Of a stretch of 64,000 nt of DNA, positions 31,196 to 44,200 are shown in pieces. Source of the DNA: Astropecten irregularis (lineage: Eukaryota > Echinodermata > Asteroidea > Paxillosida > Astropectinidae); assembly GCA_963971285.1 (NCBI GenBank), contig OZ020250.1:11020499-11084498 (forward strand), given 5' to 3'. How positions within the stretch are numbered: the stretch's first letter is position 1; each line of letters starts with the position of its first letter. A program made the position numbers and the translations under genes. The notes beneath the pieces are model-generated. The model was not told the DNA's origin and did no database searches. It was given only the letters and a program-made list of their open reading frames with translations.

Positions 31196-31225
31196 GTAAC
31201 GCGTGTTACCGTAACGCGTGTTACC
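31196..31225. repeat. Direct pair of GTAACGCGTGTTACC
   Basis: Two head-to-tail 15-bp copies with no spacer, about 120 bp before the heptamer satellite begins. Same motif as at 29851 and 30026. Confidence 0.9.
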
Positions 31226-31349
31226 GACTATTTTACTATTTACTAAAAAAGTTGAACTTAATTTTCTGTTTCATTTAAAAGTGAACAAAGAAAAATTGAC
31301 AGTATCTCTGTTCTTAAGGTGGAAGACGCAGAGTTGGGTTTTTCTCTGG

Positions 31350-31420
31350 ATTTGGAGCTTTGAACCTTGAGCTTTGAGATATGTGCGTTGAGCTTTGAGC
31401 ATTGAGCATTGGGCTTTGAG
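31350..31420 (-). repeat. Inverted edge of the heptamer satellite
   Basis: These 71 bases are heptamer satellite in the opposite orientation (GAGCTTTGA units, including the reverse complement of the GCTCAACGCACATA variant found inside the array). Orientation flips at the GAGCTC palindrome (31418-31423), so this segment can pair with the array start as a hairpin. Confidence 0.85.
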
Positions 31421-32638
31421 CTCAAACCTCAAAGCTCAAGGCTCAAAGCTCAAAGCTAAAAGCTCAACGCAACATACCACAAATCTCGAAGCTCAAGGCT
31501 CAAGGCTCAAAGCTCAAGGCTCAAAGCTCAAGTCTCAAGGTTCAAAGCTCAAAGCTCAAGGCTCAAAGCTAAACGCACATGCTCAAAGCTCAAAGCTCAA
31601 AGCTCAAAGCCCAAAGGTCGAAGCAAAAATAATTTGTGCACAAAGCTCAAAGCTCAACGCACATAGCTCGAAACTCAAGGCTCAAGTCTCAAGGTTCAAA
31701 GCTCAAAGCTCAAAGCTCAAGGCTCAAGGTTCAAAGCTCAAGTCTCAAGGTTCAAAGCTCAAAGCTCAAGTCTCAAGGTTCAAAGCTCAAAGCTCAAAGC
31801 TCAAGGCTCAAGGTTCAAAGCTCAAGTCTCAAGGTTCAAAGCTCAAAGCTCAAGGCTCAATGCTAAACGCACATGCTCGAAGCTCAAGGCTCACGGGTTC
31901 AAAGCTCAAAGCCCAAAGGTCAAAGCAAAAAGCATTTGTGGACAAAGCTCAGAGCTCAAGGCTCAAAGCTCAAGGTTCAAGGCTCAAAGCTCAAAGATCA
32001 AAGGTCGAAGCAAAAAGAATTTGTGCACAAAGCTCAAAGCTCAACGCACATAGCTCGAAACTCAAGGCTCAAGTCAAGGTTCAAAGCTCAAAGCTCAAAG
32101 TTCAAGTCTCAAGGTTCAAAGCTCAAAGCTCAAAGCTCAAAGCTCAAGTCTCAAGGTTCAAAGCTCAAAGCTCAACGCACATATCTCAAAGCTCAAGGCT
32201 CAAGGCTCAAAGCTCAAAGCTCAAGGCTCAAAGCTCGAAGCAAAAAGCATTTGTGCACAAAGCTCAAAGGCTAAAAGCTCAAAGCTCAACGCACATACCA
32301 CAAAGCTCAAAGCTCAAAGCTCAACGCTCAAAGCTCAACGCACAAAGCTCAAAGCTCAAAGCTCAAAGCTCAAAGCTCAGAGCTCAACGCTCAAAGCTCA
32401 AGGTTCAAAGCTCAAAGGCTCACAGCCAAAAGGTCGAAGCAAAAAGCATTTGTGCACAGCTCAACGCACATAGCTCGAAGCTCAAAGCAAAAAAGCGCAA
32501 AGCCCAAGGCTCAAGGCTCAAATCTCAATGCAAATACCACAAAGCTCGAGGCTCAAAGCTCAACGCACATACCAGAAAGCTCAATGCACATAGCTCGAAG
32601 CTCAAGGCTCAAGGCTCAAGGCTCAAAGCTCAAGGTTT

Positions 32639-32669
<31 letters not shown>

Positions 32670-33420
32670 GCTCAAGGTTCAAATCTCAAAGCTCAAGTCT
32701 CAAGGCTCAAAACTCAGAGCTCAAAGCTCACAGCTCAAAGCTCAAAGCTCAAAGCTCACAGCTCAAAGCTCAAAGCCCACAGGTCAGAACTCAAATCTCA
32801 AGGCTAAAATCTCAAAGCTCAAAGCTCACAGCTCAAAGCTCACAGCTCAAAGCTCAAAGCTCAAGGCTCAGAGCTCAAAGCTCAAAGCTCAAGGCTCAAA
32901 GCTCAAAGCTCAACGCACATAGCTCGAAGCTCAAAGCTCAAAGCTCAAAGCTCAAGGTTAACAGCTCAAAGCTCAAGGCTCAAAGCTCAATGGTCACAGC
33001 TAAAAGCTCAAAGCTTAACGCACATACCACAAAGCTGAAACCTCAAAGCTCAAGGCTCAAAGCTCAAAGCCCAAAGGTCGAAGCAAAAAGCATTTATGCA
33101 CAAAGCTCAAAGCTCAACGCACATAGCTCGAAGCTCAAAGCTCAAAGCTCAAAGTTCAAGGTTAACAGCTCAAAGCTCAAAGCTCAAAGCTCAACGCTCA
33201 AAGCTCAACGCACAAAGCTCAAAGCTCAAAGCTCAAAGCTCAACGCTCAAAGCTCAAGGCTCAAGGCTCAAAGCACAAGGCTCAAAGCTCAACGCACATA
33301 GCTCGAAGCTCAAAGCTCAAAGCTCAAAGATCAAAGCTCACAGGTCAGAGCTCAAATCTCAAGGCTAAAATCTCAAAGCTCAAAGCTCAACACTCAAAGC
33401 TCAAGGCTCAAGGCTCAAGG
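31421..33420 (+). repeat. Heterogeneous left margin of the satellite
   Basis: Here the variant order is irregular and the GCCCAAAGGTCGAAGC block recurs at short, uneven spacing (about 31608, 31908, 32008, 32418, 33069), with little of the long-range block repetition seen further in. Divergent array margins are expected where unequal exchange homogenises the centre more than the edge. Confidence 0.6.
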
Positions 33421-33622
33421 CTCAAAAGCTCAAACCTCAAAGCAAAAAGCTCAAAGCTCAAAGCTCAAAGCAAAAAGCTCAAAGCTCAAAAGCTCAAAAG
33501 CTCAAAGCCCAAAGGTCGAAGCAAAAAGCATTTGTGCACAGCTCAACGCACATAGCTCAAATCTCAATGCAAATACCACAAAGCTCGAGGCTCAAAGCTC
33601 AACGCACATACCACAAAGCTCA

Positions 33623-34276
33623 ATGCACATAGCTCGAAGCTCAAGTCTCAAAGCTCAAGGTTTTAAGCTCAAAGCTCAAGGCTCAAAACTCAACGCAGAT
33701 ACCACAAAGCTCAAGGCTCAAGGTTCAAATCTCAAAGCTCAATGCTCAAGGCTCAAACCACAAAGCTCAAAGCTCAAAACTCAAAGCTCAAGGCTCAGAG
33801 CTCAAAACTCAAGGCTCAGAGCTCAAAGTTCAAACAGCTCAAAGCTCAAATCTCAAAGCTCAGAGCTCAAAGCTCAAAGCTCAAATCTCAAAGCTCAGAG
33901 CTCAAAACTCACAGGTCAGAGCTCAAATCTCAAGGCTAAAATCTCAAAGCTCAAAGCTCACAGCTCAAAGCTCAAAGCTCAAAGCTCAGAGCTCAAAGCT
34001 CAAAGGTCAGAGCTCAAATCTCAAGGCTCAAATCTCAAGGCTAAAATCTCAAAGCTCAAAGCTCACAGCTCAAAGCTCACAGCTCACAGCTCAAAGCTCA
34101 AAGCTCAAGGCTCAGAGCTCAAAGCTCAAGGCTCAAAGCATGTAGCTCACAGCTCAAGGCTAAAATCTCAAAGCTCAAAGCTCACAGCTCAAAGCTCAAG
34201 GCTCAGAGCTCAAAGCTCAAGGCTTAAAGCATGTAGCTCACAGCTCACAGCTCAAAGCTCACAGCTCAAAGCATGA
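33623..34276 (+). repeat. Higher-order block, copy at 33.6 kb (repeated at 37832-38485)
   Basis: This 654-bp block of heptamer variants recurs at 37832-38485 with the same variant order throughout (identical translation over 217 codons), an offset of 4,209 bp. Related shorter versions start at 39565 and 43832. Confidence 0.85.
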
Positions 34277-35055
34277 AGCTCAAAGCTCAAAGCTCAAAGC
34301 TCAAGGTTCAAAGCTCAAAGCTCAAAGCTCAAAGCTCAAGGCTCAAAACTCAACGCAGATACCACAAAGCTCAAGGCTCAAGGTTCAAATCTCAAAGCTC
34401 AAGTCTCAAGGTTCAAAGCTCAAAGCTCAAAGCTCAAAGCTCGAGCAACGCACATAGCTCAAAGCTCAAGGCTCAAGTCTCAAAGCACAAAGCTCAAAGC
34501 TAAACGCACACAGTTCACAGCTCAAGGCTCGGAGCTCAAAGCTCGTAGCTCAAAGCATGAAGCTCAAGGCTCAGAGCTCAAAGTTCAAACAGCTCAAAGC
34601 TCAAAGGTCAAAGCTCATAGCTCAAAACTCAAAGCTCAAAGCTCAGAGCTCAAAGCATGTAGCTCACAGCTCAAAGCTCACAGCTCAAAGCACAAAGCTC
34701 AAGGCTCAGAGCTCAAAACTCAAGGCTCAGAGCTCAAACTTCAAAGCTCAAAGCTCAAAGCTCAAAGGTCAAAGCATGAAGCTCAAATCTCAAGGCTCAA
34801 ATCTCTAGGCTAAAATCTCAAAGCTCAAAGCTCACAGCTCAAAGCTCAAGGCTCAGAGCTCAAAGCTCAAGGCTCAAAGCATGTAGCTCACAGCTCAAGG
34901 CTAAAATCTCAAAGCTCAAAGCTCACAGCTCAAAGCTCAAGGCTCAGAGCTCAAAGCTCAAGCCTCAAAGCTCAAAGCTCAAGGCTCAGAGCTCAAAACT
35001 GAAGGCTCAGAGCTCAAACTTCAAAGCTCAAAGCTCAAAGCTCGAAGGTCAAAGC

Positions 35056-35271
35056 ATGAAGCTCAAATCTCAAGGCTCAAATCTCAAGGCTAAAATCTCA
35101 AAGCTCAAAGCTCACAGCTCAAAGCTCACAGCTCAAAGCTCAAGGCTCAGAGCTCAAAGCTCAAGGCTCAAAGCATGTAGCTCACAGCTCAAGGCTAAAA
35201 TCTCAAAGCTCAAAGCTCACAGCTCAAAGCTCAAGGCTCAGAGCTCAAAGCTCAAGGCTCAAAGCATGTAG
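35056..35271 (+). repeat. 216-bp block present at least six times unchanged
   Basis: The same order of variants (identical 71-codon translation) occurs at 35056, 41019, 42605, 47205, 49607 and 53224. It is also embedded in longer blocks ending near 51896, 55667 and 61584, and near-identical at 57929 and 62810. Spacings are irregular (for example 5,963, 1,586, 4,600, 2,402 and 3,617 bp), showing several nested rounds of segmental duplication. Confidence 0.85.
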
Positions 35272-38200
35272 CTCACAGCTCACAGCTCACAGCTCAAAGC
35301 ATGAAGCTCAAAGCTCAAAGCCCAAAGGTCGAAGCAAAAAGAATTTGTGCACAAAGCTCAAAGCTCAACGCACATAGCTCGAAGCTCAAAGCTCAAAGCT
35401 CAAAGCTCAAAGCTCAAGGTTAACAGCTCAAAGCTCAAGGCTCAAAGCTCAACGCACAAAGCTCAAAGCTCAAAGCTCAACACTCAAAGCTCAAGGCTCA
35501 AGGCTCAAAAGCTCAAACCTCAAAGCAAAAAGCTCAAAGCTCAAAGCTCAAAGCAAAAAGCTCAAAGCTCAAAAGCTCAAAGCCCAAAGGTCGAAGCAAA
35601 AAGCATTTGTGCACAGCTCAACGCACATAGCTCAAATCTCAATGCAAATACCACAAAGCTCGAGGCTCAAAGCTCAACGCACATACCACAAAGCTCAATG
35701 CACATAGCTCGAAGCTCAAGTCTCAAAGCTCAAGGTTTTAAGCTCAAAGCTCAAGGCTCAAAACTCAACGCAGATACCACAAAGCTCAAGGCTCAAGGTT
35801 CAAATCTCAAAGCTCAATGCTCAAGGCTCAAAGCACAAAGCTCAAGGCTCAAGGCTCAAACCACAAAGCTCAAAGCTCAAAACTCAAAGCTCAAGGCTCA
35901 GAGCTCAAAACTCAAGGCTCAGAGCTCAAAGTTCAAACAGCTCAAAGCTCAAATCTCAAAGCTCAGAGCTCAAAGCTCAAAGCTCAAATCTCAAAGCTCA
36001 GAGCTCAAAACTCAGAGCTCAAATCTCACAGCTCAAAGCTCAAAGCTCACAGCTCAAAAAGCTCAAAGCTCAAAGCTCACAGGTCAGAGCTCAAATCTCA
36101 AGGCTAAAATCTCAAAGCTCAAAGCTCAACACTCAAAGCTCAAGGCTCAAGGCTCAAAAGCTCAAACCTCAAAGCAAAAAGCTCAAAGCTCAAAGCTCAA
36201 AGCAAAAAGCTCAAAGCTCAAAAGCCCAAAGGTCGAAGCAAAAAGCATTTGTGCACAGCTCAACGCACATAGCTCAAATCTCAATGCAAATACCACAAAG
36301 CTCGAGGCTCAAAGCTCAACGCACATACCACAAAGCTCAATGCACATAGCTCGAAGCTCAAGTCTCAAAGCTCAAGGTTTTAAGCTCAAAGCTCAAGGCT
36401 CAAAACTCAACGCAGATACCACAAAGCTCAAGGCTCAAGGTTCAAATCTCAAAGCTCAATGCTCAAGGCTCAAACCACAAAGCTCAAAGCTCAAAACTCA
36501 AAGCTCAAGGCTCAGAGCTCAAAACTCAAGGCTCAGAGCTCAAAGTTCAAACAGCTCAAAGCTCAAATCTCAAAGCTCAGAGCTCAAAGCTCAAAGCTCA
36601 AATCTCAAAGCTCAGAGCTCAAAACTCACAGGTCAGAGCTCAAATCTCAAGGCTAAAATCTCAAAGCTCAAAGCTCACAGCTCAAAGCTCACAGCTCAAA
36701 GCTCAAAGCTCAAGGCTCAGAGCTCAAAGCTCAAAGCTCAAAGCTCAAAGCTCAAAGCTCAAAGCTCAAAGCTCAAAGCTCAAAGCTCAAGGCTCAGAGC
36801 TCAAAGCTCAAGGCTCAAAGCTCAAAGCTCAAAGCTCAAGGCTCAGAGCTCAAACCATGAAACTCAAAGCATTGAAGCTTAAAGTTCGCAGCTCACAGCT
36901 CAAAGCTCAAGGCTCAGAGCTCAAAACTCAAGGCTCAGAGCTCAAAGTTCAAAGCTCAAAGCTCAAAGGTCAAAGCTCAAAGCTCAACACTCAAAGCTCA
37001 AGGCTCAAGGCTCAAGGCTCAAAAGCTCAAACCTCAAAGCAAAAAGCTCAAAGCTCAAAGCTCAAAGCAAAAAGCTCAAAGCCCAAAGGTCGAAGCAAAA
37101 AGCATTTGTGCACAGCTCAACGCACATAGCTCAAATCTCAATGCAAATACCACAAAGCTCGAGGCTCAAAGCTCAACGCACATACCACAAAGCTCAATGC
37201 ACATAGCTCGAAGCTCAAGTCTCAAAGCTCAAGGTTTTAAGCTCAAAGCTCAAGGCTCAAAACTCAACGCAGATACCACAAGGCTCAAGGTTCAAAGCTC
37301 AATGCTCAAGGCTCAAAGCACAAAGCTCAAGGCTCAAACCACAAAGCTCAAAGCTCAAAACTCAAAGCTCAAGGCTCAGAGCTCAAAACTCAAGGCTCAG
37401 AGCTCAAAGTTCAAACAGCTCAAAGCTCAAATCTCAAAGCTCAGAGCTCAAAGCTCAAAGCTCAAATCTCAAAGCTCAGAGCTCAAAACTCAGAGCTCAA
37501 ATCTCACAGCTCAAAGCTCAAAGCTCACAGCTCAAAAAGCTCAAAGCTCACAGGTCAGAGCTCAAATCTCAAGGCTAAAATCTCAAAGCTCAAAGCTCAA
37601 CACTCAAAGCTCAAGGCTCAAGGCTCAAGGCTCAAGGCTCAAAAGCTCAAACCTCAAAGCAAAAAGCTCAAAGCTCAAAGCTCAAAGCAAAAAGCTCAAA
37701 GCTCAAAAGCTCAAAGCCCAAAGGTCGAAGCAAAAAGCATTTGTGCACAGCTCAACGCACATAGCTCAAATCTCAATGCAAATACCACAAAGCTCGAGGC
37801 TCAAAGCTCAACGCACATACCACAAAGCTCAATGCACATAGCTCGAAGCTCAAGTCTCAAAGCTCAAGGTTTTAAGCTCAAAGCTCAAGGCTCAAAACTC
37901 AACGCAGATACCACAAAGCTCAAGGCTCAAGGTTCAAATCTCAAAGCTCAATGCTCAAGGCTCAAACCACAAAGCTCAAAGCTCAAAACTCAAAGCTCAA
38001 GGCTCAGAGCTCAAAACTCAAGGCTCAGAGCTCAAAGTTCAAACAGCTCAAAGCTCAAATCTCAAAGCTCAGAGCTCAAAGCTCAAAGCTCAAATCTCAA
38101 AGCTCAGAGCTCAAAACTCACAGGTCAGAGCTCAAATCTCAAGGCTAAAATCTCAAAGCTCAAAGCTCACAGCTCAAAGCTCAAAGCTCAAAGCTCAGAG

Positions 38201-41200
38201 CTCAAAGCTCAAAGGTCAGAGCTCAAATCTCAAGGCTCAAATCTCAAGGCTAAAATCTCAAAGCTCAAAGCTCACAGCTCAAAGCTCACAGCTCACAGCT
38301 CAAAGCTCAAAGCTCAAGGCTCAGAGCTCAAAGCTCAAGGCTCAAAGCATGTAGCTCACAGCTCAAGGCTAAAATCTCAAAGCTCAAAGCTCACAGCTCA
38401 AAGCTCAAGGCTCAGAGCTCAAAGCTCAAGGCTTAAAGCATGTAGCTCACAGCTCACAGCTCAAAGCTCACAGCTCAAAGCATGAAGCTCAAAGCTCAAA
38501 GCTCAAAGCTCAAAGCTCAAGGTTCAAAGCTCAAAGCTCAAAGCTCAAAGCTCAAGGCTCAAAACTCAACGCAGATACCACAAAGCTCAAGGCTCAAGGT
38601 TCAAATCTCAAAGCTCAAGTCTCAAGGTTCAAAGCTCAAAGCTCAAAGCTCAAAGCTCGAGCAACGCACATAGCTCAAAGCTCAAGGCTCAAGTCTCAAA
38701 GCACAAAGCTCAAAGCTAAACGCACACAGTTCACAGCTCAAGGCTCGGAGCTCAAAGCTCGTAGCTCAAAGCATAAAGCTCAAGGCTCAGAGCTCAAAGT
38801 TCAAACAGCTCAAAGCTCAAAGCTCAAAGGTCAAAGCTCATAGCTCAAAACTCAAAGCTCAAAGCTCAGAGCTCAAAGCATGTAGCTCACAGCTCAAAGC
38901 TCACAGCTCAAAGCACAAAGCTCAAGGCTCAGAGCTCAAAACTCAAGGCTCAGAGCTCAAACTTCAAAGCTCAAAGCTCAAAGCTCAAAGGTCAAAGCAT
39001 GAAGCTCAAATCTCAAGGCTCAAATCTCTAGGCTAAAATCTCAAAGCTCAAAGCTCACAGCTCAAAGCTCACAGCTCAAAGCTCAAGGCTCAGAGCTCAA
39101 AGCTCAAGGCTCAAAGCATGTAGCTCACAGCTCAAGGCTAAAATCTCAAAGCTCAAAGCTCACAGCTCAAAGCTCAAGGCTCAGAGCTCAAAGCTCAAGC
39201 CTCAAAGCTCAAAGCTCAAGGCTCAGAGCTCAAAACTGAAGGCTCAGAGCTCAAACTTCAAAGCTCAAAGCTCACAGCTCAAAAAGCTCAAAGCTCACAG
39301 GTCAGAGCTCAAATCTCAAGGCTAAAATCTCAAAGCTCAAAGCTCAACACTCAAAGCTCAAGGCTCAAGGCTCAAAAGCTCAAACCTCAAAGCAAAAAGC
39401 TCAAAGCTCAAAGCTCAAAGCAAAAAGCTCAAAGCTCAAAAGCTCAAAGCCCAAAGGTCGAAGCAAAAAGCATTTGTGCACAGCTCAACGCACATAGCTC
39501 AAATCTCAATGCAAATACCACAAAGCTCGAGGCTCAAAGCTCAACGCACATACCACAAAGCTCAATGCACATAGCTCGAAGCTCAAGTCTCAAAGCTCAA
39601 GGTTTTAAGCTCAAAGCTCAAGGCTCAAAACTCAACGCAGATACCACAAAGCTCAAGGCTCAAGGTTCAAATCTCAAAGCTCAATGCTCAAGGCTCAAAC
39701 CACAAAGCTCAAAACTCAAAGCTCAAGGCTCAGAGCTCAAAACTCAAGGCTCAGAGCTCAAAGTTCAAACAGCTCAAAGCTCAAATCTCAAAGCTCAGAG
39801 CTCAAAGCTCAAAGCTCAAATCTCAAAGCTCAGAGCTCAAAACTCACAGGTCAGAGCTCAAATCTCAAGGCTAAAATCTCAAAGCTCAAAGCTCACAGCT
39901 CAAAGCTCAAAGCTCAAAGCTCAGAGCTCAAAGCTCAAAGGTCAGAGCTCAAATCTCAAGGCTCAAATCTCAAGGCTAAAATCTCAAAGCTCAAAGCTCA
40001 CAGCTCAAAGCTCACAGCTCACAGCTCAAAGCTCAAAGCTCACGGCTCAGAGCTCAAAGCTCAAGGCTCAAAGCATGTAGCTCACAGCTCAAGGCTAAAA
40101 TCTCAAAGCTCAAAGCTCACAGCTCAAAGCTCAAGGCTCAGAGCTCAAAGCTCAAGGCTTAAAGCATGTAGCTCACAGCTCACAGCTCAAAGCTCACAGC
40201 TCAAAGCATGAAGCTCAAAGCTCAAAGCTCAAAGCTCAAGGTTCAAAGCTCAAAGCTCAAAGCTCAAAGCTCAAGGCTCAAAACTCAACGCAGATACCAC
40301 AAAGCTCAAGGCTCAAGGTTCAAATCTCAAAGCTCAAGTCTCAAGGTTCAAAGCTCAAAGCTCAAAGCTCAAAGCTCGAGCAACGCACATAGCTCAAAGC
40401 TCAAGGCTCAAGTCTCAAAGCACAAAGCTCAAAGCTAAACGCACACAGTTCACAGCTCAAGGCTCGGAGCTCAAAGCTCGTAGCTCAAAGCATGAAGCTC
40501 AAGGCTCAGAGCTCAAAGTTCAAACAGCTCAAAGCTCAAAGCTCAAAGGTCAAAGCTCATAGCTCAAAACTCAAAGCTCAAAGCTCAGAGCTCAAAGCAT
40601 GTAGCTCACAGCTCAAAGCTCACAGCTCAAAGCACAAAGCTCAAGGCTCAGAGCTCAAAACTCAAGGCTCAGAGCTCAAACTTCAAAGCTCAAAGCTCAA
40701 AGCTCAAAGGTCAAAGCATGAAGCTCAAATCTCAAGGCTCAAATCTCTAGGCTAAAATCTCAAAGCTCAAAGCTCACAGCTCAAAGCTCACAGCTCAAAG
40801 CTCAAGGCTCAGAGCTCAGAGCTCAAAGCTCAAGGCTCAAAGCATGTAGCTCACAGCTCAAGGCTAAAATCTCAAAGCTCAAAGCTCACAGCTCAAAGCT
40901 CAAGGCTCAGAGCTCAAAGCTCAAGCCTCAAAGCTCAAAGCTCAAGGCTCAGAGCTCAAAACTGAAGGCTCAGAGCTCAAACTTCAAAGCTCAAAGCTCA
41001 AAGCTCGAAGGTCAAAGCATGAAGCTCAAATCTCAAGGCTCAAATCTCAAGGCTAAAATCTCAAAGCTCAAAGCTCACAGCTCAAAGCTCACAGCTCAAA
41101 GCTCAAGGCTCAGAGCTCAAAGCTCAAGGCTCAAAGCATGTAGCTCACAGCTCAAGGCTAAAATCTCAAAGCTCAAAGCTCACAGCTCAAAGCTCAAGGC

Positions 41201-44200
41201 TCAGAGCTCAAAGCTCAAGGCTCAAAGCATGTAGCTCACAGCTCACAGCTCACAGCTCAAAGCATGAAGCTCAAAGCTCAAAGCCCAAAGGTCGAAGCAA
41301 AAAGAATTTGTGCACAAAGCTCAAAGCTCAACGCACATAGCTCGAAGCTCAAAGCTCAAAGCTCAAAGCTCAAGGTTAACAGCTCAAAGCTCAAGGCTCA
41401 AAGCTCAACGCACAAAGCTCAAAGCTCAAAGCTCAAAGCTCAACACTCAAAGCTCAAGGCTCAAGGCTCAAGGCTCAAAAGCTCAAACCTCAAAGCAAAA
41501 AGCTCAAAGCTCAAAGCTCAAAGCAAAAAGCTCAAAGCTCAAAAGCTCAAAGCCCAAAGGTCGAAGCAAAAAGCATTTGTGCACAGCTCAACGCACATAG
41601 CTCAAATCTCAATGCAAATACCACAAAGCTCGAGGCTCAAAGCTCAACGCACATACCACAAAGCTCAATGCACATAGCTCGAAGCTCAAGTCTCAAAGCT
41701 CAAGGTTTTAAGCTCAAAGCTCAAGGCTCAAAACTCAACGCAGATACCACAAAGCTCAAGGCTCACAGGTCAGAGCTCAAATCTCAAGGCTAAAATCTCA
41801 AAGCTCAAAGCTCACAGCTCAAAGCTCAAAGCTCAAAGCTCAGAGCTCAAAGCTCAAAGGTCAGAGCTCAAATCTCAAGGCTCAAATCTCAAGGCTAAAA
41901 TCTCAAAGCTCAAAGCTCACAGCTCAAAGCTCACAGCTCACAGCTCAAAGCTCAAAGCTCAAGGCTCAGAGCTCAAAGCTCAAGGCTCAAAGCATGTAGC
42001 TCACAGCTCAAGGCTAAAATCTCAAAGCTCAAAGCTCACAGTTCACAGCTCAAGGCTCGGAGCTCAAAGCTCGTAGCTCAAAGCATGAAGCTCAAGGCTC
42101 AGAGCTCAAAGTTCAAACAGCTCAAAGCTCAAAGCTCAAAGGTCAAAGCTCATAGCTCAAAACTCAAAGCTCAAAGCTCAGAGCTCAAAGCATGTAGCTC
42201 ACAGCTCAAAGCTCACAGCTCAAAGCACAAAGCTCAAGGCTCAGAGCTCAAAACTCAAGGCTCAGAGCTCAAACTTCAAAGCTCAAAGCTCAAAGCTCAA
42301 AGGTCAAAGCATGAAGCTCAAATCTCAAGGCTCAAATCTCTAGGCTAAAATCTCAAAGCTCAAAGCTCACAGCTCAAAGCTCACAGCTCAAAGCTCAAGG
42401 CTCAGAGCTCAAAGCTCAAGGCTCAAAGCATGAAGCTCACAGCTCAAGGCTAAAATCTCAAAGCTCAAAGCTCACAGCTCAAAGCTCAAGGCTCAGAGCT
42501 CAAAGCTCAAGCCTCAAAGCTCAAAGCTCAAGGCTCAGAGCTCAAAACTGAAGGCTCAGAGCTCAAACTTCAAAGCTCAAAGCTCAAAGCTCGAAGGTCA
42601 AAGCATGAAGCTCAAATCTCAAGGCTCAAATCTCAAGGCTAAAATCTCAAAGCTCAAAGCTCACAGCTCAAAGCTCACAGCTCAAAGCTCAAGGCTCAGA
42701 GCTCAAAGCTCAAGGCTCAAAGCATGTAGCTCACAGCTCAAGGCTAAAATCTCAAAGCTCAAAGCTCACAGCTCAAAGCTCAAGGCTCAGAGCTCAAAGC
42801 TCAAGGCTCAAAGCATGTAGCTCACAGCTCACAGCTCACAGCTCAAAGCATGAAGCTCAAAGCTCAAAGCCCAAAGGTCGAAGCAAAAAGAATTTGTGCA
42901 CAAAGCTCAAAGCTCAAAGCTCAACGCACAAAGCTCAAAGCTCAAAGCTCAAAGCTCAACACTCAAAGCTCAAGGCTCAAGGCTCAAAAGCTCAAACCTC
43001 AAAGCAAAAAGCTCAAAGCTCAAAGCTCAAAGCAAAAAGCTCAAAGCTCAAAAGCTCAAAGCCCAAAGGTCGAAGCAAAAAGCATTTGTGCACAGCTCAA
43101 CGCACATAGCTCAAATCTCAATGCAAATACCACAAAGCTCGAGGCTCAAAGCTCAACGCACATACCACAAAGCTCAATGCACATAGCTCGAAGCTCAAGT
43201 CTCAAAGCTCAAGGTTTTAAGCTCAAAGCTCAAGGCTCAAAACTCAACGCAGATACCACAAAGCTCAAGGCTCAAGGTTCAAATCTCAAAGCTCAATGCT
43301 CAAGGCTCAAAGCACAAAGCTCAAGGCTCAAGGCTCAAACCACAAAGCTCAAAGCTCAAAACTCAAAGCTCAAGGCTCAGAGCTCAAACTCAAGGCTCAG
43401 AGCTCAAAGTTCAAACAGCTCAAAGCTCAAATCTCAAAGCTCAGAGCTCAAAGCTCAAAGCTCAAATCTCAAAGCTCAGAGCTCAAAACTCAGAGCTCAA
43501 ATCTCACAGCTCAAAGCTCAAAGCTCACAGCTCAAAAAGCTCAAAGCTCAAAGCTCACAGGTCAGAGCTCAAATCTCAAGGCTAAAATCTCAAAGCTCAA
43601 AGCTCAACACTCAAAGCTCAAGGCTCAAGGCTCAAGGCTCAAAAGCTCAAACCTCAAAGCAAAAAGCTCAAAGCTCAAAGCTCAAAGCAAAAAGCTCAAA
43701 GCTCAAAAGCTCAAAGCCCAAAGGTCGAAGCAAAAAGCATTTGTGCACAGCTCAACGCACATAGCTCAAATCTCAATGCAAATACCACAAAGCTCGAGGC
43801 TCAAAGCTCAACGCACATACCACAAAGCTCAATGCACATAGCTCGAAGCTCAAGTCTCAAAGCTCAAGGTTTTAAGCTCAAAGCTCAAGGCTCAAAACTC
43901 AACGCAGATACCACAAAGCTCAAGGCTCAAGGTTCAAATCTCAAAGCTCAATGCTCAAGGCTCAAACCACAAAGCTCAAAGCTCAAAACTCAAAGCTCAA
44001 GGCTCAGAGCTCAAAACTCAAGGCTCAGAGCTCAAAGTTCAAACAGCTCAAAGCTCAAATCTCAAAGCTCAGAGCTCAAAGCTCAAAGCTCAAATCTCAA
44101 AGCTCAGAGCTCAAAACTCACAGGTCAGAGCTCAAATCTCAAGGCTAAAATCTCAAAGCTCAAAGCTCACAGCTCAAAGCTCACAGCTCAAAGCTCAAAG

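Larger units (their letters stand above)
29446..31340. other. Mostly AT-rich spacer with palindromic motifs; no gene recognised
   Basis: No convincing coding region on either strand. Contains the repeated GTAACGCGTGTTACC motif (29851-30059 and 31196-31225), a GC-rich inverted-repeat element (30128-30345), a direct duplication of GTGGCCTTCTCCTAGTG-type words at 29932-29958, and AT-rich stretches leading into the satellite. Confidence 0.5.

Noticed and set aside
31395..32807. 470-codon open frame at the start of the heptamer array
   Set aside because: The satellite unit is stop-free in every plus frame, so long frames are expected by arithmetic. The frame persists through indels that would destroy a real gene, and there is no domain, start context or codon signal.
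35347..36882. 511-codon open frame in the array
   Set aside because: Same reason. It begins in the block-marker sequence and consists only of SSKLKAQ rotations and variants.
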